Positions 11,707 to 23,540 of a stretch of DNA of 64,000 nt are shown piece by piece. Below the pieces are notes generated by a model. That model did not search any database. It saw only the letters and a program-made list of their open reading frames with translations, and was not told where the DNA came from. Each line of letters begins with the position of its first letter. Within the stretch, counting starts at the first letter, position 1. The position numbers were made by a program, and so were the translations under genes. This stretch comes from Bufo bufo (taxonomy: Eukaryota; Chordata; Amphibia; Anura; Bufonidae): positions 8,251,677-8,315,676 of the forward strand of contig NC_053397.1 in NCBI RefSeq assembly GCF_905171765.1, given 5' to 3'.

Positions 11707-12610
11707 TCTGTGCTGTAAGAGGAGGGATTTTCTCGCTCATCACCAGGTCTCTAAGTCTCTGACGTTCAATGTTGGTGCCCAGTCCGGCTCTCCTGCTCCG
11801 TGCCACCTCCGTGCCCATCTCCAGCCCCATCCTGTGCCCACCACCGCCTGCTCAGTGCCCGCATACACAGGGGGAGGAGGACCGGGAACCCGGGACCGGC
11901 GGACTGCAGGTGAGGAGGGCGGGGGAGGGGACGGAGGGCCACGCTCACCCGCTGCACGGTCTGCAGTCGGGGCCGGGGGTCTGCTCCTCCCGGGGGGCAG
12001 CGTCATCTACCTGTGTGACCCGACTACTGGGAAATAACCGACGTCTGTCTGTCTATACACCTGTATATCCATCTGTTGGGGGTTGTAGTCCTGCACTGCA
12101 TGGGGTCCTCTGTTACACTACATTCCCCTCCACCTGCTCAGACTTCTCTGCAGGTTCCATTGTGTCCCCTGAGATGGGACAGGGTGAGGGGATGGAAAGG
12201 GTTAACTTCGTAGAGATTTGAGGATCAGAGGGAGAGGAGCGAAGACTCCCAGGGGAAATGATGGGAGTTTTAGTCACTCAGTTTGGTGACTCCACCACCA
12301 GTTGTAATGCTATTCCTATATAACCCAAGGCAATGACAAGCCCTCCGGCGATGGGCCACAGAACGTCGCACAGCGGAAACGCGTCCGCCGCCATCGCGGG
12401 CGACATTTATATCAAACCAGGGGCAACTGGACGAATGGACGAAGGTCTTCAGAATGGGGACACCAGAGGTCCAGTAATGAAGAGCTCTGCAACTCACTGG
12501 CCTTCTTTACTGTCTTCAAAATCTCTGCTTGCAGTCAGTGAATGGAATATGAGTTCTTCACCTCCAGAAGCTGCATACCTGTCCTGGTCATATCTAAACA
12601 TGATCTCATG
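11707..12610. other. GC-rich single-copy island with a donor-like site
   Basis: 11760-12010 is GC- and CpG-rich. It contains GACTGCAGGTGAGGAGG near 11902, which matches a vertebrate splice-donor consensus (CAG then GTGAG). Open frames run through it on both strands, but the predicted peptides are proline/arginine-rich and match no family I recognise. This may be a CpG island or an untranslated first exon. The rest, to 12610, is single-copy with no clear feature. Confidence 0.3.
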
Positions 12611-12954
12611 ATACAGTCATTTACTATAATCAGTTCAGGGTCTGTGTAAATAAGAATTCTATTCACTGGCAACAAGCAGAGATGCTAACCATGATGACGA
12701 TGCTAAACACTGGTGATCCAGTCATTTACTATAATCAGTTCAGGGTCTGTGTAAATAAGAATTCTATTCACTGGCAACAAGCAGAGATGCTAACCATGAT
12801 GACGATGCTAAACACTGGTGATCCAGTCATTTACTATAATCAGTTCAGGGTCTGTGTAAATAAGAATTCTATTCACTGGCAACAAGCAGAGATGCTAACC
12901 ATGATGACGATGCTAAACACTGGTGATCCAGTCATTTACTATAATCAGTTCAGG
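12611..12954. repeat. 105-bp tandem repeat, 3.3 copies
   Basis: Near-identical units begin at 12611, 12716 and 12821, with a partial fourth at 12926. The unit contains CAGTCATTTACTATAATCAG, AAGAATTCTATTCACTGGC and GCTAACCATGATGACG. As 105 is a multiple of three, one frame stays open through the copies and produces a 35-residue repeat peptide. I regard that as a by-product. Confidence 0.93.
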
Positions 12955-13264
12955 TTTCTGGACATGGAGCTCGTTGTCTGTGATGAAATGCTCTGCAGCT
13001 GTTTAATAGGATTTGTGTCCCAATTCTTCACCAATTTCATCCTCTGCATGCTGTCAGAGAATGGAATTCGTATCCACATCCAGAGGCTAAAAACCTGTCC
13101 TGATCACAACGCTGCTTCCAGACCTGTAGTGTTGTCAGTACAATGAACGTTTCCATCCACTGACAGCAAGCATAGATCTTTTTTTAATGCAATTGCAAGT
13201 TCGCATGGAGCATCGGTTTTCAGGAATGACAGGCAGTTGTGATGCGGTGAATTCCATCACTAAT
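12955..13264. other. Single-copy DNA, nothing recognised
   Basis: No tandem repeat, transposon end or coding frame is seen here. It sits between the 105-bp array and a foldback element. Confidence 0.4.
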
Positions 13265-13361
13265 GAAGTCACCCAGCTTTCCCAGGCCTCTGAACGGTAC
13301 ATCTGCACCCCTCCATATTTAGGCTGCTTTGCCATTTAGGCGTCTGGGAAAGCTGGGTGTT
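13265..13361. mobile_element. Foldback MITE fragment (CACCCAGCTTTCCCAG)
   Basis: CACCCAGCTTTCCCAG at about 13267-13284 is inverted as CTGGGAAAGCTGGGTG at about 13346-13361, enclosing a short spacer. The same motif recurs at about 14440, 39420 and 39480, with a weaker match at 62400. It therefore belongs to a dispersed family. Confidence 0.65.
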
Positions 13362-13411
13362 GACCTCTAGACCCTCCAGAGCTCGGCCGCCCTGATGTGA
13401 CATTCCCTTTA

Positions 13412-13904
13412 GGCCTATTGCACACGACCGTATGGCTTTTTCAGTGTTTTGCGATCCGTTTTAAACGGATCCGTTGTTCCGTTTTTTGTTTCCGTTTTGT
13501 TTCCGTTTCCGTTCCGTTTTTCCGTTCCGTTTTTCCGTATGGCAAATACAGTATACAGTTATTTCATAGAAAAAATTGGGCTGGGCATAACATTTTCAAT
13601 AGATGGATCCGCAAAAAACGGAACGGATACGGAAGACATACGGATGCACTTCCGTATGCATTCCGTTTTTTTGCGGACCCATAGACTTTAATGGAGCCAC
13701 GGAACGTGATTTGCGGCCAAATATAGGACATGTTCTATGTTAAAACGGAACGGAAAAACGGAAAAACGGAAACGGAATGCATACGGAGTACATTCCGTTT
13801 TTTTTGCGGACCCATTGAAATCAATGGCTCCGTATACGGACCGTATACGGACCGCAAAAAACGGCCAGTAAACGGGAAAAAAAAACGGCCGTGTGAAAGA
13901 GGCC
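13412..13904. mobile_element. MITE, PIF/Harbinger-like, TTA duplication
   Basis: The 493-bp element begins GGCCTATTGCACACGACCG and ends CGGCCGTGTGAAAGAGGCC. TTA lies on each side (13409-13411 and 13905-13907). The interior is dominated by CCGTTCCGTTTTTCCGT-like blocks and their complements, so most of the element can fold on itself. Open frames of about 80-95 codons within it are by-products of this composition. Confidence 0.82.
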
Positions 13905-13956
13905 TTAAGAAGTGATACAGGGGTCGTTTAAGACTGTGCGGCTTTTCATAGGGTCC

Positions 13957-14320
13957 AAGTGGAACTGTCATTCTGTTTTTTATTTGTGTAATCTGTAGGG
14001 GCCGTGATACTGAACATTTTTGTAATATACTTTAATTACCGAAATCGTACATTTCTATTAGAAAAATAGCTCTAAAGTGGCCCATTTTGAGCCTTCGCAG
14101 CGCTCCTCTGTCTTCTGTTTACATAACACAGTCAATATTAGTCTCCAATGTTATGTAAACAGAAGACAGAGGAGCGCTGCGAAGGCTCAAAATGGGCCAC
14201 TTTGGAGCTATTTTTCTAATAGAAATGTACGATTTCAGTAATTAAAGTATATTACAAAAATGTTCAGTATCACTGCCCCCATATATTACACAAATAAAAA
14301 ACAGAATGACAGTTCCACTT
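13957..14320. mobile_element. Long near-perfect palindrome, foldback MITE
   Basis: Two arms of about 170 bp are near-perfect inverted copies around a short centre near 14138. The outer ends are AAGTGGAACTGTCATTCTG and its complement, and inner arm sequences include GGAGCGCTGCGAAGGC. The right end continues as CCACTTTAA, the complement of TTAAAGTGG, which suggests a TTAA-type element whose left TTAA has mutated. The transcript would form a very long hairpin. No coding content. Confidence 0.88.
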
Positions 14321-14377
14321 TAAGCCTGGACCGGTCTCTGGAACATGATTAGTCCTTGTAACCCATAGCAGTATCTG

Positions 14378-14580
14378 GTTCTGGAAAAGCTGGGTAATCA
14401 TAACCAATATGGCTGCTGTTACAGCTCTAAGAGCAGAGGGCACCCAGCTTTCCCAGATGCTGAATGTATCACTTGCTACAACAATTCTACATGACAAGGC
14501 AGGTGAAACAATGTGGGAGACGTAATGTAATGGCAGCCATATTGTATATTATCCAACTTTTCCAGGAACAGATAGAACTA
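14378..14580. mobile_element. Inverted-repeat MITE fragment (AATATGGCTGC family)
   Basis: The left part has CTGGAAAAGCTGGGTAATCA then CCAATATGGCTGC. The right part has GGCAGCCATATTG then ATCCAACTTTTCCAGG, its degenerate complement. A CACCCAGCTTTCCCAG motif lies between. A related piece occurs near 35655-35690. Family not assigned. Confidence 0.55.
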
Positions 14581-14864
14581 AGAAATGGATTTCAGGAGAA
14601 ATATCTAATTTCGGGGGGCAGGGTGCTGCCAGTGCTGGTCCATACCCCAAGATCATACCGCCCAGTTGTACCGATGTAGCAGAGACTGTAAGTGCCTGGC
14701 CAGTCTGTCCTGCATGGCTCTGACCACTGTGTGCACCTCGTATGTGGACACGGTATGGCACTACTATTTTGGCCCTATATGACGATGGTATTCGAGCACT
14801 GTGTGGCACTATTATAGACATGACATGGACCTGTATGGCAGTTATCTTAAGGTGCTGTAGAGCA

Positions 14865-16755
14865 TTGCTATTTTGGCACTATATGATAATATTATTCGGG
14901 CACTGTATGACACTATTGCTCGGGCTCTGTGTGATATTATTTATTTGACATGGGGCCTGTATGACACTGTTAAGTAAGCAAGAGATTCTAATAATAAGCT
15001 ATGACACTAATATATGGGTTCTCTGAAACTATTATTTGAGCGCTGTATGACATTAATATTTGGGAACTGTATAACACTATTATTGTGTCACTATATGACA
15101 CTGTTATGTGGGTACTATATGACATTGCTATTTGAGCACCACATGAAGCTATTTTTTGGGCACTCTATGACACTGTTATATGAGCACTCTATGACACTGT
15201 TATATGAGCACTCTATGACACTGTTATTTGAGCACTCTATGACAGTTATATGAGCACTCTATGACACTGTTATATGAGCACTCTATGACACTGTTATATG
15301 AGCACTCTATGACACTGTATTTGAGCACTCTATGACTATATGAGCACTCTATGACTATATGAGCACTCTATGACTATATGAGCACTCTATGACACTGTTA
15401 TTTGAGCACTCTATGACACTGTTATATGAGCACTGTATGACACTGTTATATGAGCACTGTATGACACTGTTATATGAGCACTCTATGACACTGTTATATG
15501 AGAACTCTATGACTGTTATTTGAGCACTCTATGACACTGTTATATGAGCACTGTATGACACTGTTATATGAGCACTCTATGACACTGTATATGAGCACTG
15601 TATGACACTGTTATATGAGCACTCTATGACACTGTATATGAGCACTCTATGACTGTTATATGAGCACTCTATGACACTGTTATATGAGCACTCTATGACA
15701 CTGTTATATGAGCACTCTATGACACTGTTATATGAGCACTCTATGACACTGTTATTTGAGCACTCTATGACTGTTATTTGAGCACTCTATGACATTGTTA
15801 TATGAGCACTCTATGACACTGTTATATGAGCACTCTATGACTCTGTTATATGAGCACTCTATGACACTGTTATATGAGCACTCTATGACACTGTTATATG
15901 AGCACTCTATGACTATATGAGCACTCTCTGACACTGTTATATGAGCACTCTATGACAGTTATATGAGCACTCTATGACAGTTATATGAGCACTCTATGAC
16001 TGTTGTATGAGCACTCTATGACACTGTTATATGAGCACCGTATGACACTGTTATTTGAGCACTCTATGACACTGTTATATGAGCACTCTATGACACTGTT
16101 ATTTGAGCACTCTATGACTGTTATTTGAGCACTCTATGACTGTTATTTGAGCACTCTATGACATTGTTATATGAGCACTCTATGACACTGTTATATGAGC
16201 ACTCTATGACTCTGTTATATGAGCACTCTATGACACTGTTATATGAGCACTCTATGACACTGTTATATGAGCACTCTATGACTATATGAGCACTCTATGA
16301 CACTGTTATATGAGCACTCTATGACACTGTATATGAGCACTCTATGACACTGTTATATGAGCACTCTATGACACTGTTATATGAGCACTCTATGACACTG
16401 TTATATGAGCACTCTATGACACTGTTATATGAGCACTCTATGACACTGTTATATGAGCACTCTATGACACTGTTATTTGTGCACTCTATGACACTGTTAT
16501 ATGAGCACTCTATGACACTGTTATATGAGCACTCTATGACTGTTATATGAGCACTCTATGACACTGTTATATGAGCACTCTATGACACTGTTATATGAGC
16601 ACTCTATGACTGTTATATGAGCACTCTATGACACTGTTATTTGAGCACTCTATGACACTGTTATATGAGCACTCTATGACACTGTTATATGAGCACTCTA
16701 TGACACTGTTATATGAGCACTCTATGACACTGTTATATGAGCACTGTATGATGCT
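14865..16755. repeat. 24-bp minisatellite array
   Basis: A 24-bp unit, ATATGAGCACTCTATGACAC plus TGTT, repeats for about 1.9 kb. The left part (14865-15160) is strongly diverged, with TATGGCACT and TTTGGGCACT variants. From about 15160 the copies are nearly identical. Many copies have lost 3-9 bp (TATGACTGTT, TATGACTATATG), giving frequent frame changes. The repeated MTLLYEHS peptides are artefacts. Confidence 0.95.
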
Positions 16756-17329
16756 ATTATTTGCTCTGTTTAATCCTGAAGTATCTTCATCCTCTGATGG
16801 TTGTTGGACTTGTTGTCCCTCCTCCCAGTGAATGCAGAAGGCAGTGTCCGGTATGAAACCCGGACGATTATTTGGCGGTTGTGGGGCGGGCGGCCGCGCT
16901 GATCCTCTGCTGATGAAATTGTCCGATCTGCTAAGCAGATTATTAATGTGTGAGCTGAGGAGGAGGCGCACAGGTTCATATATGTGGGTCTCAGAGATGA
17001 GCGGCGCCTCCGGTGACATGGCTGGGGGAAGGCACCGCTGGTTCCTCAGTGAATCTTACTTGTCATCTTTTTTATGAACATTTGGACTGTGATCATCAGT
17101 TTGAGGAAGAGGAACCCCGACACAGATCGGGGGGGTGAGAGGCCCTGTCCTGTCATAGGGTGAGGCTCCGGGTCAAGGGGGAATGTGAGGTGACGGGAGA
17201 CGGGGGGAGGATTAGTCCTGGGAGGTATAAGACAAGGGTGTGAGGTTCCATGGCAAAGTGTGAGGTATGAGGCACAACAAAGCAGAATAGTTAACTGAAC
17301 CCTGAGTATTTTGCCTGCCGTGCCTCATG
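16756..17329. other. Single-copy DNA between two arrays
   Basis: About 570 bp without clear repeats. 16850-17040 is GC-rich and single-copy. One open frame crosses it, but no family is recognisable. Confidence 0.35.
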
Positions 17330-19372
17330 CATCAGTGTCTCCTGTACCCCAAGTGTCAGTGTCATTGTCCTGTACCCCAAGTGTCAGTGTCATTGTCCTG
17401 TACCCCAAGTGTCAGTGTCATTATCCTGTACCCCGAGTGTCAGTGTCATTATCCTGTACCCCGAGTGTCAGTGTCCTTATCCTGTACCCCGAGTGTCAGT
17501 GTCATTATCCTGTACCCCGAGTGTCAGCGTCATTATCCTGTACCCCAAGTGTCAGTGTCATTATCCTGTACCCCAAGTGTCAGTGTCATTATCCTGTACC
17601 CCGAGTGTCAGTGTCATTATCCTGTACCCCGAGTGTCAGTGTCTCATTATCCTGTACCCCGAGTGTCAGTGTCATTATCCTGTACCCCAAGTGTTATTAT
17701 CCTGTACCCCGAGTGTCAGTATCATTATCCTGTACCCCAAGTGTCAGTGTCATTATCCTGTACCCCGAGTATCAGTATCATTATCCTGTACCCCAAGTAT
17801 CAGTATCATTATCCTGTACCCCAAGTGTCAGTGTCATTATCCTGTACCCCAAGTGTCATTATCCTGTACCTCGAGTGTCAGTTATTATCCTGTACCCCAA
17901 GTGTCAGTGTCATTATCCTGTACCCCGAGTGTCAGCGTGTCATTATCCTGTACCCCAAGTGTTATTATCCTGTACCCCGAGTGTCAGTGTCATTATCCTG
18001 TACCCCAAGTGTCAGTGTCATTATCCTGTACCCCAAGTGTCAGTATTATTATCCTGTACCCCGAGTGTCATTATCCTGTACCCCGAGTGTCAGTGTCATT
18101 ATCCTGTACCCCAAGTGTCAGTGTCATTATCCTATACCCCAAGTGTCAGTGTCATTATCCTGTACCCCGAGTGTCAGTGTCATTATCCTGTACCCCGAGT
18201 GTCAGTGTCATTATCCTGTTCCCCGAGTGTCATTATACTGTACCCCGAGTGTCAGTGTCATTATCCTGTACCCCGAGTGTCAGTGTCATTATCCTGTACC
18301 CCGAGTGTCAGTGTCATTATCCTGTACCCCGAGTGTCAGTGTCATTATCCTGTACCCCAAGTGTCAGTGTCATTATCTTGTACCCCGAGTGTCAGTGTCA
18401 TTATCCTGTACCCCGAATGTCAGTGTCATTATCCTGTACCCCGAGTGTCAGTGTCATTATCCTGTACCCCGAGTGTCAGTGTCATTATCCTGTTCCCCGA
18501 GTGTCATTATACTGTACCCCAAGTGTCAGTGTCATTATCCTGTACCCCGAGTGTCATTATCCTGTTCCCCGAGTGTCATTATCCTGTACCCCGAGTGTCA
18601 GTGTCATTATCCTGTACCCCAAGTGTCAGTGTCATTATCCTATACCCCAAGTGTCAGTGTCATTATCCTGTACCCCGAGTGTCAGTGTCATTATCCTGTA
18701 CCCCGAGTGTCAGTGTCATTATCCTGTACCCCGAGTGTCAGTGTCATTATCCTGTACCCCGAGTGTCAGTGTCATTATCCTGTACCCCGAGTGTCAGTGT
18801 CATTATCCTGTTCCCCGAGTGTCATTATACTGTACCCCGAGTGTCAGTGTCATTATCCTGTACCCCGAGTGTCAGTGTCATTATCCTGTATCCCGAGTGT
18901 CAGTGTCATTATCCTGTACCCCGAGTGTCAGTGTCATTATCCTGTACCCCAAGTGTCAGTGTCATTATCTTGTACCCCGAGTGTCAGTGTCATTATCCTG
19001 TACCCCGAGTGTCAGTGTCATTATCCTGTACCCCGAGTGTCAGTGTCATTATCCTGTACCCCGAGTGTCAGTGTCATTATCCTGTACCCCGAGTGTCAGT
19101 GTCATTATCCTGTACCCCGAGTGTCAGTGTCATTATCCTGTACCCCGAGTGTCATTATACTGTACCCCCAGTGTCAGTGTCATTATCCTGTACCCCGAGT
19201 GTCATTATCCTGTACCCCCAGTGTCAGTGTTATTATCCTGTACCCCGAGTGTCATTATCCTGTACCCCAAGTGTCAGTGTCATTGTCCTGTACCCCGAGT
19301 GTCATTGTCCTGTACCCCGAGTGTCATTATCCTGTACCCCGAGTGTCATTATCCTGTACCCCGAGTGTCTGC
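17330..19372. repeat. 28-bp minisatellite array
   Basis: About 73 copies of a 28-bp unit built from CATTATCCTGTACCCC and GAGTGTCAGTGT, with short units lacking CAGTGT. Because the unit has no stop in any forward frame, all three plus-strand frames are open for about 2 kb even though 28 is not a multiple of three. This produces three overlapping apparent proteins of 670-700 residues with the same SVSLSCTP and YPECQCHYPVP repeats. I reject them as genes. Confidence 0.96.
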
Positions 19373-19773
19373 GTGCTCCTCGTGTTGCTTCCTTGTGTTG
19401 TTTTCATTTTGTCTGAGTTTTGACAGCGGCTGAGGACGGATCATTTCTCGCTTATTTGTCTGCGTTCCAATGTCACAGAATTTTGGAAGACATGATGAAG
19501 GCGGTGGCGTTTCTGTTGTTTTGGGACTGTTATCGTCGCACAGATTGCTCGCTCTTCTTCGTTACTGCACAGACTTCACTATTTTGTGGCCCTCGTCCTC
19601 CGCAGACATTTCGTTTTTTTACGGTTTTCTTCTTTATAAACGGTTCTTCAGACTGTAAAATAAAATAATGGGTCACATTGTGGCAGGGAAAGATGGACGT
19701 AAAAGAGGACCTCAGGGCCGCTCAACCTCACCCCACAGTATGGATGCTGTCATGTGAGCGACCCCTTCATGTC
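19373..19773. other. Single-copy DNA
   Basis: The flank of the 28-bp array. Short open frames are present without recognisable motifs. Confidence 0.35.
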
Positions 19774-19776
19774 TAA

Positions 19777-20231
19777 GACTACTTTCACACGAGTGTTATT
19801 GCTGGATCCGGCAGGGTTCTGCAAAAACGCTTCCGTTACTGATAATACGACCGTCTGCATCCGCTCTGAATGGATCCGGTTAAATTATCTTTAACATCGC
19901 CAAGACGGATCCGTCATGATCTCCACTGAAAGTCAATGGGGGACGGATCCGTTTTCTATTGTGTCAGAGAAAACTGACCCCATTGACTTGCATTGTGGGT
20001 CATTGTGGATCCGTTTTGCTCCGGAGCCCAGGACGGAAAGCAAACTGCAGCACGCTGCTCTCCGTTATGGGAACGGAACGGAATTGCATTTTGGAGCGCT
20101 CTGTTCTGTTCAGCTACGTTTGGCCCCATTGACAATGAATGGGGACAAAACGGAAGCGTTTTTTTTCCGGTATTGAAACCCTATGACGGATATCAATAGC
20201 AGAAAATAGAAACGCTAGTGTGAAAGTAGCC
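19777..20231. mobile_element. MITE, PIF/Harbinger-like, TAA duplication
   Basis: The 455-bp element starts GACTACTTTCACACGAGTG and ends CTAGTGTGAAAGTAGCC, with TAA on each side (19774-19776 and 20232-20234). The interior has GGATCCG, AAAACGCTTCCGTTA and related blocks. It belongs to the same subfamily as the element at 50615-51056, whose ends are GGCTACTTTCACACTAGCG. Confidence 0.84.
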
Positions 20232-20234
20232 TAA

Positions 20235-20974
20235 CACACCCCACTGTTCATAGTATGATATAAGACTCATCTTACAGACCTAACTTCTCACAGCTGAGAA
20301 CCTGTTACAATGTATCCAGTCAAGACAATCCTCTGTGATATAAACATCCTGTACTCCAGACTGATACATTGTTACAATCCGGACAGGAGAGCTGCTGATG
20401 GGTTTAGCTGACAGACTATTCTCACCCTGAGCTGTGACAATTTTTAGATCTGTGGAGGGTTTTCAGCCTCTGTGAATGCAGCTCTGGATGTGACTGGAGG
20501 GAATCAAACAAAATATTTGCAGAGTGATTCATCCTGTTCCCCTTCATCAGTCCCCAGACTGGATGAGTGATTGCCTCCATACAGTGAGTGAAGAACAGGA
20601 CCTGGAGATGTGCAATGTCCCGAGTCTCCAGCACCGACCGAGGCTGCAGCAATTTAATGATTTCCCACAATACACAGAACTGACCTCGACTTCTCATCTG
20701 TCTTCTCCAGTGAAAAGCGATCTTCACTTGTTTGAACGGAACGTGGGATCAGGGTCCTCACAAGGAGAAGAGGCTTTTTGGATATGTGTATTCATAATAA
20801 CGCTCCCGATACATTGTTACCGTTAGTGACTGTCGAACGACATGGAATCTGGGCTGATCCCCTTTATAACAGCAGTATGGGACGGAAGGGACAGTGTCAT
20901 CTGGGATTTACAGTGCCTGGTATCAACCCTGGAGGGGTCACCCCTAAAATAATGGGAACATTAAAGGACAGCTT
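20235..20974. other. Interspersed-repeat-like and single-copy DNA
   Basis: 20300-20400 contains two inverted related pieces (ACAATGTATCCAGTC and CAGACTGATACATTGTTACA), a dispersed frog-type repeat also hinted at near 57590. An open frame at 20524-20826 shows no recognised domain. TTAAAGGACAG at 20961 marks a probable MITE-type terminus directly before the 92-bp array. Confidence 0.35.
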
Positions 20975-22520
20975 CTCTGCATGAACTCCACCAGCAGAAT
21001 AGTGAGTGCAGCTCTGGAGTATAATACTGGATGTAACTCAGGATCAGTACAGGATAAGTAATGTATGTACACAGTAACTGCACCAGCAGAATAGTGAGTG
21101 CAGCTCTGGAGTATAATACAGGATGTAACTCAGGATCACTACAGGATAAGTAATGTATGTACACAGTGACTGCACCAGCAGAATAGTGAGTGCAGCTCTG
21201 GAGTATAATACAGGATGTAACTCGGGATCAGTACAGGATAAGTAATGTATGTACACAGTGACTGCACCAGCAGAATAGTGAGTGCAGCTCTGGAGTATAA
21301 TACAGGATGTAACTCAGGATCAGTACAGGATAAGTAATGTATGTACACAGTGACTGCACCAGCAGAATAGTGAGTGCAGCTCTGGAGTATAATACAGGAT
21401 GTAACTCAGGATCAGTACAGGATAAGTAATGTTTGTACACAGTGACTGCACCAGCAGAATAGTGAGTGCAGCTCTGGAGTATAATACATGATGTAACTCA
21501 GGATCAGTACAGGATAAGTAATGTATGTACACAGTGACTGCACCAGCAGAATAGTGAGTGCAGCTCTGGAGTATAATACAGGATGTAACTCAGGGTCAGT
21601 ACAGGATAAGTGATGTATGTACACAGTGACTGCACCAGCAGAATAGTGAGTGCAGCTCTGGAGTATAATACAGGATGTAACTCAGGATCAGTACAGGATA
21701 AGTAATGTATGTACACAGTGACTGCACCAGCAGAATAGTGAGTGCAGCTCTGGTGTATAATACAGGATGTAACTCTGGATCAGTACAGGATAAGTAATGT
21801 ATGTACACAGTGACTGCACCAGCAGAATAGTGAGTGCAGCTCTGGAGTATAATACAGGATGTAACTCAGGGTCAGTACAGGATAAGTGATGTATGTACAC
21901 AGTGACTGCACCAGCAGAATAGTGAGTGCAGCTCTGGAGTATAATACAGGATGTAACTCAGGATCAGTACAGGATAAGTAATGTATGTACACAGTGACTG
22001 CACCAGCAGAATAGTGAGTGCAGCTCTGGTGTATAATACAGGATGTAACTCTGGATCAGTACAGGATAAGTAATGTATGTACACAGTGACTGCACCAGCA
22101 GAATAGTGAGTGCAGGTCTGGAGTATAATACAGGATATCTCAGGATCAGTACAGGATAAGTAATGTAATGTACACAGTGACTGCACCAGCAGAATAGTGA
22201 GTGCAGCTCTGGAGTATAATACAGGATGTAACTCAGGATCAGTACAGGATAAGTAATGTATGTACACAGTGACTGCACCAGCAGAATAGTGAGTGCAGCT
22301 CTGGAGTATAATACAGGATGTAATTCAGGATCAGTACAGGATAAGTAATGTATGTACACAGTGACTGCACCAGCAGAATAATGAGTGCAGCTCTGGAGGA
22401 TAATACAGGATGTAACTCAGGATCAGTACAGGATAAGTAATGTATGTACACAGTGATTGCAGCAGCAGAATAGTGAGTGCAGCTCTGGAGTATAATACAG
22501 GATCAGTACAGGATAAGTAA
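20975..22520. repeat. 92-bp tandem array
   Basis: About 17 copies of a 92-bp unit containing ACCAGCAGAATAGTGAGTGC, GGAGTATAATACAGGATG and GATCAGTACAGGATAAG are present. Copies differ by a few substitutions. A variant pair (CAGGGTCAG with AAGTGATG, then GGTGTATAATAC with CTCTGGATCAG) occurs at about 21590-21780 and again at about 21867-22060. This implies a higher-order duplication of about three units. The last units (22380-22520) are diverged. Minus-strand 70-residue frames spaced 92 bp apart are artefacts. Confidence 0.95.
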
Positions 22521-22964
22521 AGTATGGACCCAGTGGGGGTCATTTGCAAAGATTTTTACGCCATTTTTTGCTGATGGAGGCTTTGCTCCAGCTTTCAGCT
22601 CTGTGTGTCCATGGATCTGTGTTGCTCTGCTGACAGGGCTTCAGGTTGGATTTCTGCTGCCCCCAGACCCTGCATGTTTATCTGGAGGTGAACAGGTGCA
22701 GCAGTGATTTGCTTCCCTTGCAGGAGGTTAATACCATTCTGGGGAGATCTGGATTGAGACGTGTAAATCTGGATGTTCAGTGGGAAGCTATTAGTGCATC
22801 CAGGCTGACATAATGTGCAGAACAGGGAATGTGCACAGAGGAGCCGATATTCACTGAGCGCCGAAAATACATCACAGGTACCAATAAGATAGGAAGGCTC
22901 AGGGTGGGGGTTGGAGTCACGTGTGGATCTGAGTGGATCTCACATAATAGGCTTAGATACAGTG
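22521..22964. other. Single-copy DNA, nothing firm
   Basis: Contains one isolated piece (CACATAATAGGCTTAGATAC, about 22941-22960) that matches a unit of the 41/43-bp minisatellite family found at 34, 40 and 48 kb. No coding evidence. Confidence 0.4.
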
Positions 22965-23088
22965 CGGGAGATTTATCAAACTGGTGTAAAGTAGAACTGG
23001 CTTAGTTACCCAGAGCAACCAATCAGATCTCACCTTTCATTTTCCATTGATCTCTAAAAAATGCACCAGTTTTGATAAATCTCCTCCA
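22965..23088. mobile_element. Short MITE with GGAGATTTATCAAACTGGTG ends
   Basis: The left end GGGAGATTTATCAAACTGGTG (written in part) is inverted at the right end as CACCAGTTTTGATAAATCTCC. The centre contains ACCAATCAGATCTCACC. The element is about 124 bp and noncoding. It sits directly after a solitary minisatellite-like piece. Confidence 0.72.
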
Positions 23089-23223
23089 TTGTTTTTTCTT
23101 TTCCATCGCAGTAAAAAAATGTCCTGTCCATTCTTGATGTGGATTCCGCATCCAAAATTCAAGTTGAAAATGGACAGGAATGAAAATCCACGGCAAATAC
23201 CTTATCAAAATCAGACAGAGTAA

Positions 23224-23540
23224 GGCCTCTTGCACACAACCTTTTTGGCTTTTTCTGTATTTTGCGGTCCGTTTTTCACGGATCCGTTTTTTGTTTCAGT
23301 AGTGTTTTTGCTCCCGTTCCGTTTTTCCGTTTGGTTTCTTTTTTTGATCCGTTATTTGCGGATCTCAAACAGAAGCATACAATAATGTTTAAACAGTAAG
23401 TACATAAAAAAATTGGGCTGGACATAAAATTTTCAATAGATGGTTCTGCAAAAACAGAAAACATACGGATGCATTCCATATGCAGTCATTTTTTTTTTGC
23501 GGGACTATTGACTTGAATGGAGCCACGGATCGTTATTTGC
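23224..23540. mobile_element. PIF/Harbinger-like MITE, right end cut off
   Basis: It begins GGCCTCTTGCACACAACC after TAA at 23221-23223. Its interior follows the pattern of the 13412-13904 and 51060-51350 copies (GGCTTTTTCTGTATTTTGCG, GGATCCGTTTTTTG, GGGCTGGACATAA). The expected complementary terminus is absent because Penelope-like element 1 starts at 23541. Confidence 0.72.

Noticed and set aside
12682..13146. 154-codon open frame over the 105-bp repeats
   Set aside because: The repeated part is three copies of a 35-residue peptide from a 105-bp unit; the remainder has no family match.
13397..13971. Open frames of 60-95 codons rich in F, R and S
   Set aside because: They lie within a MITE whose TTCCGTTTTT-type blocks lack stops; no coding signal.
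17311..19433. Three overlapping plus-strand open frames of about 670-700 codons
   Set aside because: All three frames encode the same repeat peptide because the 28-bp unit has no forward stops. There is no start context, domain or codon bias that picks one frame.
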